Below are positions 24,562 to 35,421 of a stretch of 64,000 nt of DNA, piece by piece. Under the pieces are notes generated by a model. That model saw only the letters and a list, made by a program, of their open reading frames with translations. It ran no database searches and was not told the origin of the DNA. The stretch is taken from positions 1 through 64,000 of the forward strand of contig JAGFBZ010000680.1 of assembly GCA_018398805.1 (NCBI GenBank), given 5' to 3'. Source of the stretch: Hirundichthys speculiger (taxonomy: Eukaryota; Chordata; Actinopteri; Beloniformes; Exocoetidae). How positions within the stretch are numbered: the first letter of the stretch is position 1; each line of letters starts with the position of its first letter. A program made the translations under genes and the position numbers.

Positions 24562-26784
24562 ATCTGGGACTGTAGCAGCAGCAGGTCCAGCAGCTCAGTG
24601 ACCGCAGGGGCTGCCGTCAGACGCATCTCCACTTCTGTGATGGTGGCGTTTATGCAGAAAAGTACCCGGAGGTCTCACATCCAACAACGCTCTGCACGCA
24701 TCACAAACACACCGCTGAGGCTGCTGGGCTGACCTGCCAGTCCTGACTTGTCCCCAGCAGAGGACGTGTGGAGAACTTGGAAACGAGTAAAACCACAACG
24801 ATGACCGCCGTAACGGTGCACGCCTGAACATGCGCTAGGACCAGAGCCTTTTAATTAGTGGCATGTAAAGCAGCGGCAGCATCACAAAGTGGTAAACGCT
24901 TTACTGTCCCAACTTCAGCTGCTGAACTGAAACCTTCGGGAGGGTTAATTGTCTGGCGACTTGGCTCCGACAGAGACAGGGCCGTAGTTAAACATCCTAA
25001 GGGTTTGACGGTTCACCCCACTGCCATCTGGATTCAGTTGAGTCAGCTGCTTTGTGACAAAACATGAACATGAGTCTCCGGTGTCAGATCAGACACACTT
25101 TGTGTTTGGGGGGTCTCTCTTGTGGTTCAGAGTCACGGTAAATCCGAGGGCTGCTTGCCTTCGGCGGTTTAGAGGACAGCAAAAGTTACCTTCACCACAC
25201 TGTTGTTTGTCTTGGATCAGCTTCACCAGTAAAACAATCCGGCCGGGAGGTTTCATGAAAGCCGTGAGACACACACAGTCTGAAGAAATGCTCTCAAGAC
25301 GCTCGGTCGGACACGTTGGAGCCCACTGGTGACTTATTGGATCTTAATGATGCTTTGAAGGAAGCGTTTAATCGATTTATTGGTTGCTTTAGGTCCTCCT
25401 CCTTCAACCACCTTCCCCTGCAGCTCTCCGATCGCTGATCCACATCCAACGTCCGCCGCGGCTGTCGAGCCCACTCGGTTATCAGAAGGCTTCGGTTGAG
25501 TGACAGCCCTTGATTGCATAAGCCTCGGACCACCAAAGGTTTCCTCCTCCTCTGCTCTGGCAACGGTCCTGCGAAGAAAATGATGGAGATTTTCCTTGGA
25601 GGCAGCCTCAGCGGCTGTGTTTCCTCGGGGCCAGGTCACAATGTTTTCCTCCAAGCTTCGGAAAAGTTGATATATGAATTTCTTGCATAAGACGCGGCGC
25701 CAAGTGCAATTAGAAGAGGGGGTGGTGATGAGATGTCCCACATAAAAAGCTGCAGAAGTCAGAACATGCACGCCAACAGAAAAGGTTTGCAGGCTCTGAA
25801 GGTGCAGGTCCTGGATTTCTTCTACAGCTGTTTAATGATAGACGCCCAAAACCAAATCATGTGTTGGTTTGGCATCATGTGAAAAACAACTGCCTCCAAA
25901 AACACCACATGACGCTGCCCTCCTTCATGAATTTCAACCTGTCATAAGCTTTGCATTACGCCAAAGTGTCACGAGAGAGATACTGCACAAAAATTAAATC
26001 GTCCAAAAATACTTTTAATGAGGTAGCGAAGGGGTGGAAGGTGGCTTTACGAGTTGGAGTTGGAGTCCCGGCTCACCCAGTACGCTGCGAGGACTTCTCA
26101 CTCTTCAGCCTGGCTTTCAGTCAAGTAGAAATAAATGTGGTGGGGGTTAGATATGAGTCGATTAATCCTTAGACTTCATAATTAAAACCACGCGGTGAGG
26201 TTTAACTTGTCGAACCACACACAGCGCTACAGCTGCCGAGCCTCTCAAGACAAACTTCAGACGGACTGTTTTCTAACCAGAGAGAGCAGAGACCCAACAG
26301 TTGGAGCTGGAGTTCATCTCCGGGGGCAGAGAAGGAGAAACATGTGCCAGAGAGAGAAACTCAGACCCAGTTTGTTGCTGGTGAAAGCAAACGGGTCTTC
26401 GAACACTGCAGTTTTTACCCCTAACCCTTACCCTAACCCCAACCCTTACCCACCTGTTGTCTCAAACGTTCTTGAACAAGTGCGCTGGTGGATCGGTGTC
26501 TGTCGTTGCACAATCACACCGTCGACGTCCAGTCACACTATCACAAACACTCTGCTTTGTTTCAGACGCACCACGATGAGCTTTAGAAGGTGTTGAAGGT
26601 CGTGGATCAGATGCTTGCGTGCTTTACAGCAGCTTCGTACACGCTGCACGATCATGGGCCGTCACAGACCAAAGATCTTTAGTCTTCGGTCAAAATCAGC
26701 TGACACGCGTCCTGCAATGACAAGTTTAATGACCAAAAATGTCATCTTACGACTACGTCTACTTCCCAGCCAATTGATCATTGC
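24562..26784. other. Non-coding DNA, no gene recognised
   Basis: Several open frames of 60-145 codons on both strands overlap each other and lack domains. A short stretch of CCCTAACCCTTACCC type (about 26418-26452) is telomere-like. Nothing else was identified. Confidence 0.4.
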
Positions 26785-26792
26785 GACCTAGA

Positions 26793-27895
26793 TAGGGATG
26801 CACGATGACTATCAGGCCGATAACAGGAAATTATGACGTCATTCGATAAGTCCGACATCACGATGAATAGCCCCGATAACATATATATATTTGTCAACAC
26901 AGCAGTGTCTCGCTCCTCTGAGCCTTAAATGACCGGCAGTGAATGTTATGTTCAAGTAACGTCGGCATAATCAGAAAAACAATTTCTCAATCAGAAAGAT
27001 CAAGAATACCCCCTCATGCCAGAAAACAACTTGTTAAGTCGGTCATAATTTTAGTAGTTGCTAACTTGAATCAATATTCGCAGTATTTTCCCACATGTTA
27101 CACATAAAAAAGAAAAAAATAGAAAAGGCTGAAAGAACGACTAGCAAACGTGGGAACGTTGGAGTTTACGTTACACATTGAATGCAGCATGCATTGTGCT
27201 GATCACAACAAACATTGCGGCGATGGCATGGATCTTTGTTAAAGTTTCAGAAGATAGTTTGGTGGTTATTTGTGACGAATCCTCCAAGCGAATTCTACAA
27301 GGAGGGAAGCACAAGCTTTAATACGTAAATCCCGATCGGCTACCTACAACATAACAATCGCTTCCATGGAGTTTTGAAATCGCGCTAACTCGAGCTAATG
27401 CTAACATGCGCAAGCCAGCAGCAGTCTCCCCTCTCCCTCATTCCTCTCATCTAAAGCTTCCATGAGATAAAAAAAAAACAAAAAAATCAGTGAACCTCCT
27501 TTATTTTAATTAAAGGTATTAATTTAAATGGAACCACAAGTCAAAATCCTTTAAATGTAAATCCTTTTCAGTTTGTAATTCTAATGCATGTATTTCCATC
27601 AGTTCAAGGAGCATTTATTTTTTATATCAGTCAGTAATGAACCTTATTTAAGTTAATGTGAGATATCAAATAGGTTTGTTTGATAGCTTTATGAAAATGT
27701 TTGAGAGGATTGACAATAGTTTTTTCAATGGAAAAAAATAAATATCTGTTCATTTAAAGAGTCCAAACTATTTTTGGTTTTGTTCATAGTATTGATGTAA
27801 TGATCTTAGATATATGTGTGTGTTATCGGTTACCGGCCTTTAGGAGCTGAAAGTTATCGGTATCGGTTTTAAAAAACAGTTATCGTGCATCCCTA
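26793..27895. mobile_element. hAT element with perfect 8-bp target duplication
   Basis: The element begins TAGGGATGCACGATGA and ends ATCGTGCATCCCTA. Identical 8-mers GACCTAGA flank it at 26785-26792 and 27896-27903. At 1103 bp it has no transposase frame, so it is a non-autonomous derivative. Similar TAGGGATG termini occur at 40498 and 48197. Confidence 0.93.
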
Positions 27896-27903
27896 GACCT
27901 AGA

Positions 27904-29396
27904 GCCACTCCAAAGAAACCATGACCAACACATCCTTCTACTTCGCTGCCTTTTTTTAAAAGCATTTTGGCACAGGTAAAAGCTGCAACAGAGCGGCTCA
28001 TTTCCACGTGTTGTTTTACGTCTGTCTGGATCAGTAGGATTCTGACGACTCAAGAGTGCTCTTCATCGTACCATCGTCATCGACCGACAGGATCAAGCAA
28101 ATGCAAATCACAACCCAGACGGTGACGTGTCGGCTGCAGAAACTGTGCAGCGTAGAGGAGCCCTGAAGGGACTAAAAGATCTCTGCTCCCTCCAATTCGA
28201 ACCGGTAACCTGTTGAAAATCCCTCTTCTCCATCATTCAAGGGGCCGGGGCAGCGTTTCACAACAGCCTCCAGAAATGGAGGAAAGCAGCGAGTTTGTGG
28301 AGTATAAACATGCCACGGCCGCCAGGAATGTGTGGCCTGTTCAGAAAGAGTCTTTCTCAACAATATGCAACGCTCGGCGCTGACGACCACACAAAGGTTG
28401 TCAGAGAGGACGGAGAGGAGCGGCGGCGGCGGCGGGCTCGCCGGGTTTCGCTGCATTCCAGGTGCAGTTCTCGTGGGAATGCCAGCCCTCAAACATGCAG
28501 CATTTAGAGAAAAACAGAGCCTTTTCCCCACACGGCTGTGCAATAATGGGAGCAAAGCCAACAGCTGATGGCTGAGCCAAGTGTGACAGCTCTTAAAATG
28601 AAAATAAAAAAAAAAAAAAAAAAAAAAACCAAAAGAGCAGGCCAAAACAGTTAGGAGCTCCAGTCCAGGCTTCACTGAGACTCCTCCATGGACATTTATA
28701 AACTCTAACCCTAATCTGTTTACGCTGTGAGCAGGGTTTTCCTCCGACTTACTGATTAAACTCTGAGTTTGTTGGGCTGTCAGCCTCCAACTGAGCATGC
28801 TGAAGGCGGCAGATTGCATTGAGGACTAGTTTCGTATCTGGATTAAACTGGAAAACAGATGGATGTAACTGTAACAGACTGGTTTGTGCGTGGACTGACA
28901 TCAGACTTGTTTCCTGTTTCTGTAAAGAACCAGGACATGACTTTTGTTCTGAAGTGGTGCTTTTTTAAACGATTAGAAATGAAATCAGAATCTCATTAGC
29001 TTTTCCAGCGTGGTCGTGGTTGTTTTTCTGTTGCTCAAATCGATCCGTAATTGATTAGAGACGACATATTCAGCTCTTTAATGCTTCCAGATAACTTAAA
29101 AGCTGCAGAGTTTCCTACGAAACCAAAAAACTGCGGTGGGTTGTCCTAGTGTTCTCGTGGATGAAGTTAGGGTCCACGTTGTCTCTGGCTCTCTGGTGCT
29201 TCCACCTGTATCATCTTCCTAACAGTCCTCTGAGAACAGAAAGGCTTTGTGTCTGGATGTGGAATTTGGAGCACTCAGTCCAGTGCCCATCACTTATGTC
29301 CTCTCTAAAGGCCTGCTTGATTATCCCTGCTCACTGAAGCTCATGAGATCTTTATTTCCTGTCTAAACACGTTACGTTTCTCCACTCCTTGTGCAG
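27904..29396. other. Upstream region of the hyaluronidase gene
   Basis: No coding exon recognised. It contains an A run (28606-28628) and a GC-rich part (about 28400-28460). A 215-codon minus-strand frame at 28172-28819 reads through the A run as poly-F and is not a protein. Non-coding first exons or the promoter of the gene at 29.4 kb could lie here, but I cannot place them. Confidence 0.4.
29391..29396 (+). promoter_or_regulatory. Probable 3' splice site before first coding exon
   Basis: A pyrimidine-rich tract (TTTCTCCACTCCTTGTGCAG) ends in CAG at 29396, about 33 bases before the ATG at 29429. HYAL-family genes commonly have a non-coding first exon spliced to a long coding exon, which fits. 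Confidence 0.5.
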
Positions 29397-29428
29397 GACC
29401 GCTAATTGCTCCATGAGGAACACAGGCC

Positions 29429-29510
29429 ATGGTGCTAATAGGGCTCTGTCTCCTACCGCTGGTCCTGTCGGCTGGCACGACAGTAAAAGCACCGAGCCAG
29501 GGGCGTCCAG
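29429..29510 (+). CDS. Probable signal-peptide segment of the hyaluronidase, one frame off
   Basis: The ATG at 29429 begins MVLIGLCLLPLVLSAGTTVKA, a good signal peptide, just where the family has one. Its frame is offset by one base from the catalytic domain, and in the catalytic frame a TAA at 29484-29486 lies just upstream of the ATG at 29511. A single extra G in the GGGG run at 29500-29503 would explain the break. Alternatives are a real frameshift mutation or use of the downstream ATG without a signal peptide. As a secreted or anchored enzyme, the protein needs the signal. Confidence 0.65.
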
Positions 29511-30365
29511 ATGAAGCCAGCCCAGGCTCCTTTGATCCCTCATCGGCCTTTTGTTGTGGTCTGGAACGCGCCAACGGAGTCGTGCCGGCTTCGATTCAAG
29601 GTGGACCTGGACCTTAGCGTTTTTGACATCGTAGCGAATCTCAATGAGACTTTAAGCGGGCCGAACGTCACTATATTCTACCACGGCCACCTGGGATACT
29701 ACCCATACTACACCAGCTCCGGCGCTGTGGTCAACGGCGGCCTGCCGCAGAACCAGAGCATCTCCAAACATCTGAGCAAGGCCCGGGCGGACATTGACAA
29801 GTTGATCCCCCACAAGGACTTTCGAGGGCTGGGCGTCATAGACTGGGAGAACTGGAGGCCTCAGTGGGTACGAAACTGGGGGTCCAAAGACATCTACCGG
29901 AGAAGGTCCAAGGAGCAGATTCGAAAGCTTCACCCAAACTGGCCAGAGAGCAAAGTCGAAAAGCAGGCCAAAGAAAGCTTCGAGAGTGCCGGGCAGGCTT
30001 TCATGAATCTGACATTGGCGCTCGCCGAAGCTCGCAGGCCGGACGGACTGTGGGGGTTTTACTTGTTCCCCGACTGCTACAACTACGGCTACAAGCAGCA
30101 CCCGCTGCGCTACACCGGCGAATGCCCCAACGTCGAACACGTCCGCAATGACCACCTGATGTGGCTTTGGAGGGAGAGCACCGCCCTTTACCCGTCCATC
30201 TACCTGGACTACGAGCTCAGGTCCTCCCAAAACACCGTCAAGTTTGTCCACTATCGAGTCAAGGAAGCCATGAGGATCGCGTCAATCGCCCGAACGGACT
30301 TCACGCTGCCCGTCTTCGTCTACTCCCGACCTTTCTACGCCTACACCTTTGTCGTGCTCTCAGAG
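29511..30365 (+). CDS. Hyaluronidase coding exon 1 (catalytic domain)
   Basis: It holds most of the catalytic barrel including the DWE motif at 29841-29849. It ends with codons for LSE at GAG|GTATGT. The exon probably begins at about 29397 if the upstream splice site is right. Confidence 0.92.
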
Positions 30366-32446
30366 GTATGTTTTCATCTTTATAGTGGATCCCTAGTGCA
30401 CGTGTCCATATTTAATTAACAGAGAACTGGTGTTGTCCGCTGATGTCCCAGCGTCAGTGGTTTGATTCCCAGCTGAGGGACCTCTCATGATCTGTCACAC
30501 TCACGTTTCTTTGCCCTTGTGTCATGCCTGTCTGACCTGCTGACTGCCGTTTGATGGTACAAATGGACTCCAGGAAATAATAAAAATACATCCTTTTTGT
30601 TTTAGAGTGACTTGGTTCACACCATCGGGGAAAGTGCTGCATTGGGATCATCAGGCGTCGTCCTCTGGGGATCGTCAGAATATTCTCGATCACAGGTGAC
30701 TGTTGCAACCACAACGAGAACATGTGTCTATACAGGTGACCAGGCCTGATACAGCCTCCTTTCTGAGCTGATTCTGTGTGAATCTTTGTACCTACCATGA
30801 GTAAACCCGTAGCTATTCATAACCGCTAAGGGTTTACTCATGCTAATACCCTTAGCTACTCATAACAGCTAAGGGTTTACTCATGCTAATACCCTTAGCT
30901 ATTCATAACAGCTAAGGGTTTACTCATGCTAATACCCTTAGCTATTCATAACAGCTAAGGGTTTACTCGTGCTAATACCCTTAGCTATTCATAATAGCTA
31001 AGGGTTTACTCATGCTAATACCCTTAGCTATTCATAACAGCTAAGGGTTTACTCGTGCTAATACCCTTAGCTATTCATAACAGCTAAGGGTTTACTTGTG
31101 CTAATACACTAAGCTATTCATAAGAGCTAAGGGTTTACTCATGCTAATACCCTAAGCTATTTATAATAGCTAAGGGTTTACTCATGCTAATACACTAAGC
31201 TATTCATAACAGCTAAGGGTTTACTCATGCTAATACCCTTAGCTATTCATAACAACTAAGAGTTTACTCATGCTAATACCCTTAGCTATTCATAACAGCT
31301 AAGGGTTTACCCATGCTAATACCCTAAGCTATTTATAATAGCTAAGGGTTTACTCATGCTAATACACTAAGCTATTCATAACAGCTAAGGGTTTACTCAT
31401 GCTAATACCCTTAGCTATTCATAACAGCTAAGGGTTTACTCATGCTAATACCCTTAGCTATTCATAACAGCTAAGGGTTTACTCACGCTAATACCCTTAG
31501 CTATTCATAACAGCTAAGGGTTTACTCACGCTAATACCCTTAGCTATTCATAACAGCTAAGGGTTTACTCATGCTAATACCCTTAGCTATTCATAACAGC
31601 TAAGGGTTTACTCATGCTAATACCCTTAGCTATTCATTATAGCTAAGGGGACGTTACGTTACAAAGGTAGTGTTACCATTAAACTAAAAAATCTGGCTCA
31701 GTGTTTTTTAAACGAGTTATTTAGAGTCCATATTCAACAATGAGAGGTGCCTGTTGGCCATTTATTGTTCACATGAAAAAAACAGCATATTTCTTTTGAA
31801 AATGGCAACAACAGAGCAGAAATCTGACATTTTTTTAATGTAAAAGTTGATGGTATGGTTCAATCTGAGTCCAACAGAGATGTAAAGCAGCCATAATCTG
31901 GTTAGACTCGTAAAGAAACGCCACCATGGTTCATCGGTGCGTTGTGCTCTCTTCCTCCTCCAGAGAAACTGTCTGACCGTGAAGAAGTACATCGACGGTC
32001 CTCTGGGACACTACGTCATGAACGTCACCTCAGCGGCGAAGCTGTGCAGCAAAGCACTTTGCAAGAAGAACGGCAGGTGCGTCCGCAAGAGCCTGGACTC
32101 GGGCGCCCACCTGCACCTCAACCCGCGCTTCTTCCAAATCCACCGCAGCCCAGCGCCCAGGGGCCCCCGCTTCCATGTCCACGGGCACCTCAACAACCAC
32201 GACATCCTGGACATGAAGCACAAGTTCACCTGCCAGTGCTACCAGGGCTGGACCGGCGTCTACTGTGAGATCCCCCAGGCCCCGCCCCCTCCTCCTCCGC
32301 CACCCCGGCCTGCCGTCCCACGACCCCACCCCTGGAGCAGCGGCCTCCTGGCAGATGTTCTGCTGCTTCTCTCGTTCCACTTCCCCTGCCTGTGCGTTAT
32401 CCTGTTCCTGGGACTCTGCCTGGTTATTAAGTGTCTCGTCCTGTAG
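29511..32446 (+). CDS. HYAL-family hyaluronidase (HYAL4/HYAL2-like), three coding exons
   Basis: This is a glycoside hydrolase family 56 hyaluronidase, which cleaves beta-1,4 bonds in hyaluronan (and in some members chondroitin) at the cell surface or in lysosomes. Coding parts are 29511-30365, 30606-30695 and 31964-32446, giving 475 residues from the ATG at 29511, close to the usual family length of about 475. All junctions are GT-AG and phase 0. Key sequence: WNAPTESC near the N-terminus, the catalytic VIDWENWRPQWVRNW (D111, E113 in this numbering), WGFYLFPDCYN, STALYPSIYLD, IGESAALGSSGVVLWG, then an EGF-like cluster (CSKALCKKNGRCVRK, CQCYQGWTGVYC), a proline-rich stalk and a hydrophobic C-terminal tail that suits a GPI signal or membrane anchor. 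N-glycosylation sites include NET, NVT and NQS. A signal peptide lies upstream in another frame (29429). Which paralogue it is remains open; HYAL4 and HYAL2 are both similar. Confidence 0.92.
30606..30695 (+). CDS. Hyaluronidase coding exon 2 (90 bp)
   Basis: It encodes SDLVHTIGESAALGSSGVVL and WGSSEYSRSQ, the conserved end of the barrel. It lies between TTTTAG and GTGACT, phase 0 on both sides. A 90-bp exon at this place is typical of vertebrate HYAL genes. Confidence 0.9.
30800..31649. repeat. 43-bp minisatellite in hyaluronidase intron 2
   Basis: About 20 copies of a 43-bp unit made of AGCTAAGGGTTTACTCATGC followed by TAATACCCTTAGCTATTCAT and AAC. The 9-bp arms CCCTTAGCT and AGCTAAGGG are inverted repeats separated by ATTCATAAC, so each unit can fold. 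The array fills about two thirds of the 1268-bp intron. Confidence 0.95.
31964..32446 (+). CDS. Hyaluronidase coding exon 3 (EGF-like region and C-terminal tail)
   Basis: It starts after CTTCCTCCTCCAG with RNCLTVKKYIDGPLGHYV. It carries the EGF-like cysteines, a run of eight prolines (32283-32306) and about 30 hydrophobic residues before TAG at 32444-32446. The polyproline stalk is unusually long for the family. Confidence 0.9.
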   Translation, partial: RNCLTVKKYIDGPLGHYVMNVTSAAKLCSKALCKKNGRCVRKSLDSGAHLHLNPRFFQIHRSPAPRGPRFHVHGHLNNHDILDMKHKFTCQCYQGWTGVYCEIPQAPPPPPPPPRPAVPRPHPWSSGLLADVLLLLSFHFPCLCVILFLGLCLVIKCLVL

Positions 32447-32995
32447 GCGGCGGACAGTCGTCGCTGCAGAGCGTTATGGTCCCTGAATGAGACGATGCGC
32501 TGTTAAACTCATCGTTTTTAATGGCTTGCACCACCCAACAACAGCTCGTTCCAGTGCCGACACCTCACCAGGCCAGAAATGCGCCGTTTGAAGGCCTGTT
32601 TACAACGTTGTAGGAGAGAGAAAATATGGCTCTTTAGACAGCTCTTTAAATCCAATAAAAATAGTCCCAGCCACCATTCAGACACTTCAGAGCCTCCAGG
32701 CTGCTCTTCATCTGCTCCCGTCTCTCGTCTCTTCTTTCCTGACTCTACATCCTCCAGCTGTTCACCAGCTGTTGCCCCACACGGACCAGCAGGTGTCTAA
32801 ATATGTCCAGCTGTCTCCCCTGGTGTGATTTAAGAATCCAGGATTAGATTAATGATGAAAAAAAAAGCTTCTTGACAAATGACATAATATGCATGTGGGG
32901 AGCTACTGATGGAACATCCTGCAGGTCATGTGATGACACCGAACTTCATAACCTCCAAACCTTCTTCTGCGTGAAAATCATCCAGAAGGAAAACC
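32447..32995 (+). other. Hyaluronidase 3' untranslated region and flank
   Basis: No further coding sequence. A candidate polyadenylation signal is at 32654. The transcript end is not defined from sequence alone. Confidence 0.5.
32654..32659 (+). terminator. Candidate polyadenylation signal AATAAA
   Basis: An AATAAA hexamer about 208 bases after the hyaluronidase stop codon. It is the first canonical one seen downstream of the stop. Confidence 0.45.
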
Positions 32996-34141
32996 TACAA
33001 CTGTAGGTATTCGGCCCCCTTGAACTTTAAACTCCAGATACTGTTGTGGAGAAGTTTAAAGCTGGATGTGGATACAAAAAGATTTCCCTGCTTTAAACAT
33101 CTCAAGGAGCTCTGAGCAAGCAATCAGACTGAAATGGAAGGAGTATCAGACCACTGCAGATCTACCAAGACCTGGCCGTCCCTCTAAACTTTCATCTGGA
33201 ACAAGGAGAAGACTGATCAGAGATGCAGCCAAGAGGCCCATGATCACTCTGGATGAACTGATCTACAGCTGAGGTGGGACAGTCTATCCAGAGGACAACA
33301 ATCAGTCGTACACTGGACAAATCTGGGCTTTATGGAAGAGTGGCAAGAAGAAAGACATTTCTCAAAGATATCCATAAAAAGTCTGGTTTAAAGTTTCCCA
33401 CAAGCCACCTGGGAGACACACCAAACATGTGGAAGAAGGAGCTCTGGTCAGATGAAACCAAAATCAAACTTTAACACAGCTCATCACCCTGAACACACCA
33501 TCCCCACTGTCAAACATGGTGGTGGCAGCATCATGGTCTGGGCCTGCTTTTCCAAATACAGGACCATTCTGGAAGAAAACCTGTTGGAGTCTGCAGAAGA
33601 CCTTAGACTGGGACAGAGATTTATCTCCCAACAGAACAATGATCCAAAACATAAAGACAAATCTACAATGGAACGGTTCACAAATAAATGTATCCAGGTG
33701 TTAGAACGGCCAAGTCAAAGTCCAGACCTGAATCCAATCCAGAATCAGTGGAAAGAGTTGAAGAATACTGTTCACAAACGCTCTCCATCCAACCTCACTG
33801 AGCTCCAGCTGTTTTACAGGAAGAATGGACAAGAATTTAGTCTCTGGATGAGTTAAACTGATAGAGACAAACCCCAAGAGACTGGCAGCTGGAACTGCAG
33901 CAGAAGGTGGCGCTACAAAGCATTAACGCAAGGATGGCCAATAATACTGCACGCCCCACTTTTCAGTTTTTTTATTTGTTAAAAAAATTTAAAATATCCA
34001 ATAAATTTTGTTCCACTTCATGATTGTGTCCCACTTGTTGTTGGTTCTTGACAAAAAATAAACATTTTATATCTTTATGTTTGAAGCCTGAAACGTGGCA
34101 AAAGGTTGAAAAGTTCAAGGGGGCCGAATACTTTGGCTGTA
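32996..34141 (+). mobile_element. Tc1-like transposon, inactive
   Basis: About 1.15 kb bounded by imperfect inverted repeats of about 30 bp. Inner blocks GTATTCGGCCCCCTTGAACT (left) and AGTTCAAGGGGGCCGAATAC (right) pair exactly, and TA dinucleotides sit at both ends (32996 and 34140), as expected for TA-targeting Tc1/mariner elements. It encodes the broken transposase described separately and lies 550 bp after the hyaluronidase gene. Confidence 0.92.
33066..33856 (+). pseudogene. Tc1-like transposase pseudogene
   Basis: The transposase would bind the terminal repeats and move the element by cut-and-paste through a DD34E catalytic triad. Visible parts are the DNA-binding region with GRPSKLS (33174-33194), the first catalytic Asp in WSDETK, HGGGSIMVWACFS, the second Asp in NNDPKH, and the terminal motif SPDLNPIQNQW, where the usual catalytic Glu is Gln. 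The reading frame changes at about 33272 and again near 33450, and stops occur, so at least two indels separate the pieces. It is clearly dead. Confidence 0.92.
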
Positions 34142-34216
34142 AAAGTGATGGCCACCGACTGTCCTTGAAGGTTGAAATCATTGAAGATGAAGGAAGACAA
34201 CATTGTAGCCTGGGTT

Positions 34217-34850
34217 AAGGTTAGGGGTTAGGGTTATTGTTAGGGTTAGGGTAAGGGGTTAGGTGTTAGTGTTGGGGTTAGGGGTTAGGGGTTAGGGTTA
34301 TTGTTAAGGTTAGGGTTAGGGGTTAGGGGTTAGGGGTTAAGGTTATTGTTAGGGTTAGGGTTAGGGGTTAGGTGTTAGGGTTGGGGTTAGGGGTTAGGGG
34401 TTAGGGTTATTGTTAGGGTTAGGGTTAGGGGTTAGGTGTTAGGGTTGGGGTTAGGGGTTAAAGTTATGGTTAGGGTTAGGGGTTAGGTGTTAGGGTTGGG
34501 GTTAGGGGTTAAGGTTATTGTTAGGGTTAGGGTTAGGGTTAGGTGTTAGGGTTGGGGTTAGGGGTTAGGTGTTAGGGTTGTGGTTAGGGTTATTGTTAGG
34601 GTTAGGGTTAGGGGTTAGGTGTTAGGGTTGGGGTTATGGGTTAGGGTTATTGTTAGGGGTTAGGATTATTGTTAGGGTTAGGGGTTAGGGTTATTGTTAG
34701 GGTTAGGGGTTGGGATTAGGGGTTAGGGTCATTGTTAGGGTTAGGGTTAGGGGTTAGGTGTTAGGGTTGGGGTTAGGGGTTAGGGTTAGGGGTTATTGTT
34801 AGGGTTAGGGTTATTGTTAGGGTTAGGGGTTAGGGTTAGGGGTTTAGGGG
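34217..34850 (+). repeat. Telomere-like degenerate array, left part
   Basis: Variants of TTAGGG, TTAGGGG, GGTGTTAGGG and GTTATTGTTAGGG are arranged in loose higher-order units of about 60 bp. It is G-rich on the plus strand and has G-quadruplex potential. The array continues at 35950 after a transposon insertion. Confidence 0.92.
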
Positions 34851-35007
34851 CAGGCATGGACTGGCCATCGGGCGTACCGGGCAATGCCCGGTGGGCCGAC
34901 GCACATCTGTGGGCCGGCCCAGGTCTGTCATAAAAAAAAAAAAAAAAGTATATAGTTTTTGTTGACCGCGACGGTAACGGACTGGTAGTCGGCTCATAAA
35001 AATCTCC

Positions 35008-35009
<2 letters not shown>

Positions 35010-35044
<35 letters not shown>
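35010..35044 (+). repeat. G homopolymer run (35 bp)
   Basis: An uninterrupted run of 35 G, inside the hAT element. Length may be unreliable in sequencing. Confidence 0.95.
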
Positions 35045-35046
<2 letters not shown>

Positions 35047-35421
35047 GACGACGACACACACTCAACAAACTCAAGAAAGAGACACTGACAGCTAATCAGA
35101 CAAGCGCTACAGTGCTGCGCTGATGTGAACACAGTATGAACGTTATTTTCTGCTGAAGGGAGGGGGTGGAGGCGGGGCGGGGCCTTGCGAAGACACGAAG
35201 TGGCCCATTGGTTGATTTTCTTGACGGACATTGGGCTAGTCCAATGAAATTTCTCAGCTCTCGTTGGCCCGCCCCTCCCATCCCTCCTGACCAAATTTTG
35301 CCGTTTGGCCTGACCGGAGAGTGTGGTGGCTCGTGGATGAATATGGAAATGGAGAAAAAAAGCACAAAAGCGAAAGGGAGGAGCAGAAAAGCTCAGAGAA
35401 CGGAGACAAAAAAAATTAAAA

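Noticed and set aside
25334..25771. 145-codon minus-strand frame
   Set aside because: No domain, no splice context, no codon bias that I can see; treated as chance.
28172..28819. 215-codon minus-strand frame upstream of the hyaluronidase
   Set aside because: It runs through a homopolymer giving poly-F and has no recognisable domain or homologous feel.
29652..30251. 199-codon minus-strand frame opposite the hyaluronidase exon
   Set aside because: It is the shadow of the conserved plus-strand catalytic domain in GC-rich coding sequence.
31919..31975. Strong Kozak context GCCACCATGG just before hyaluronidase exon 3
   Set aside because: The frame from this ATG stops after about 16 codons and differs from the exon frame; it is in the intron and likely chance.
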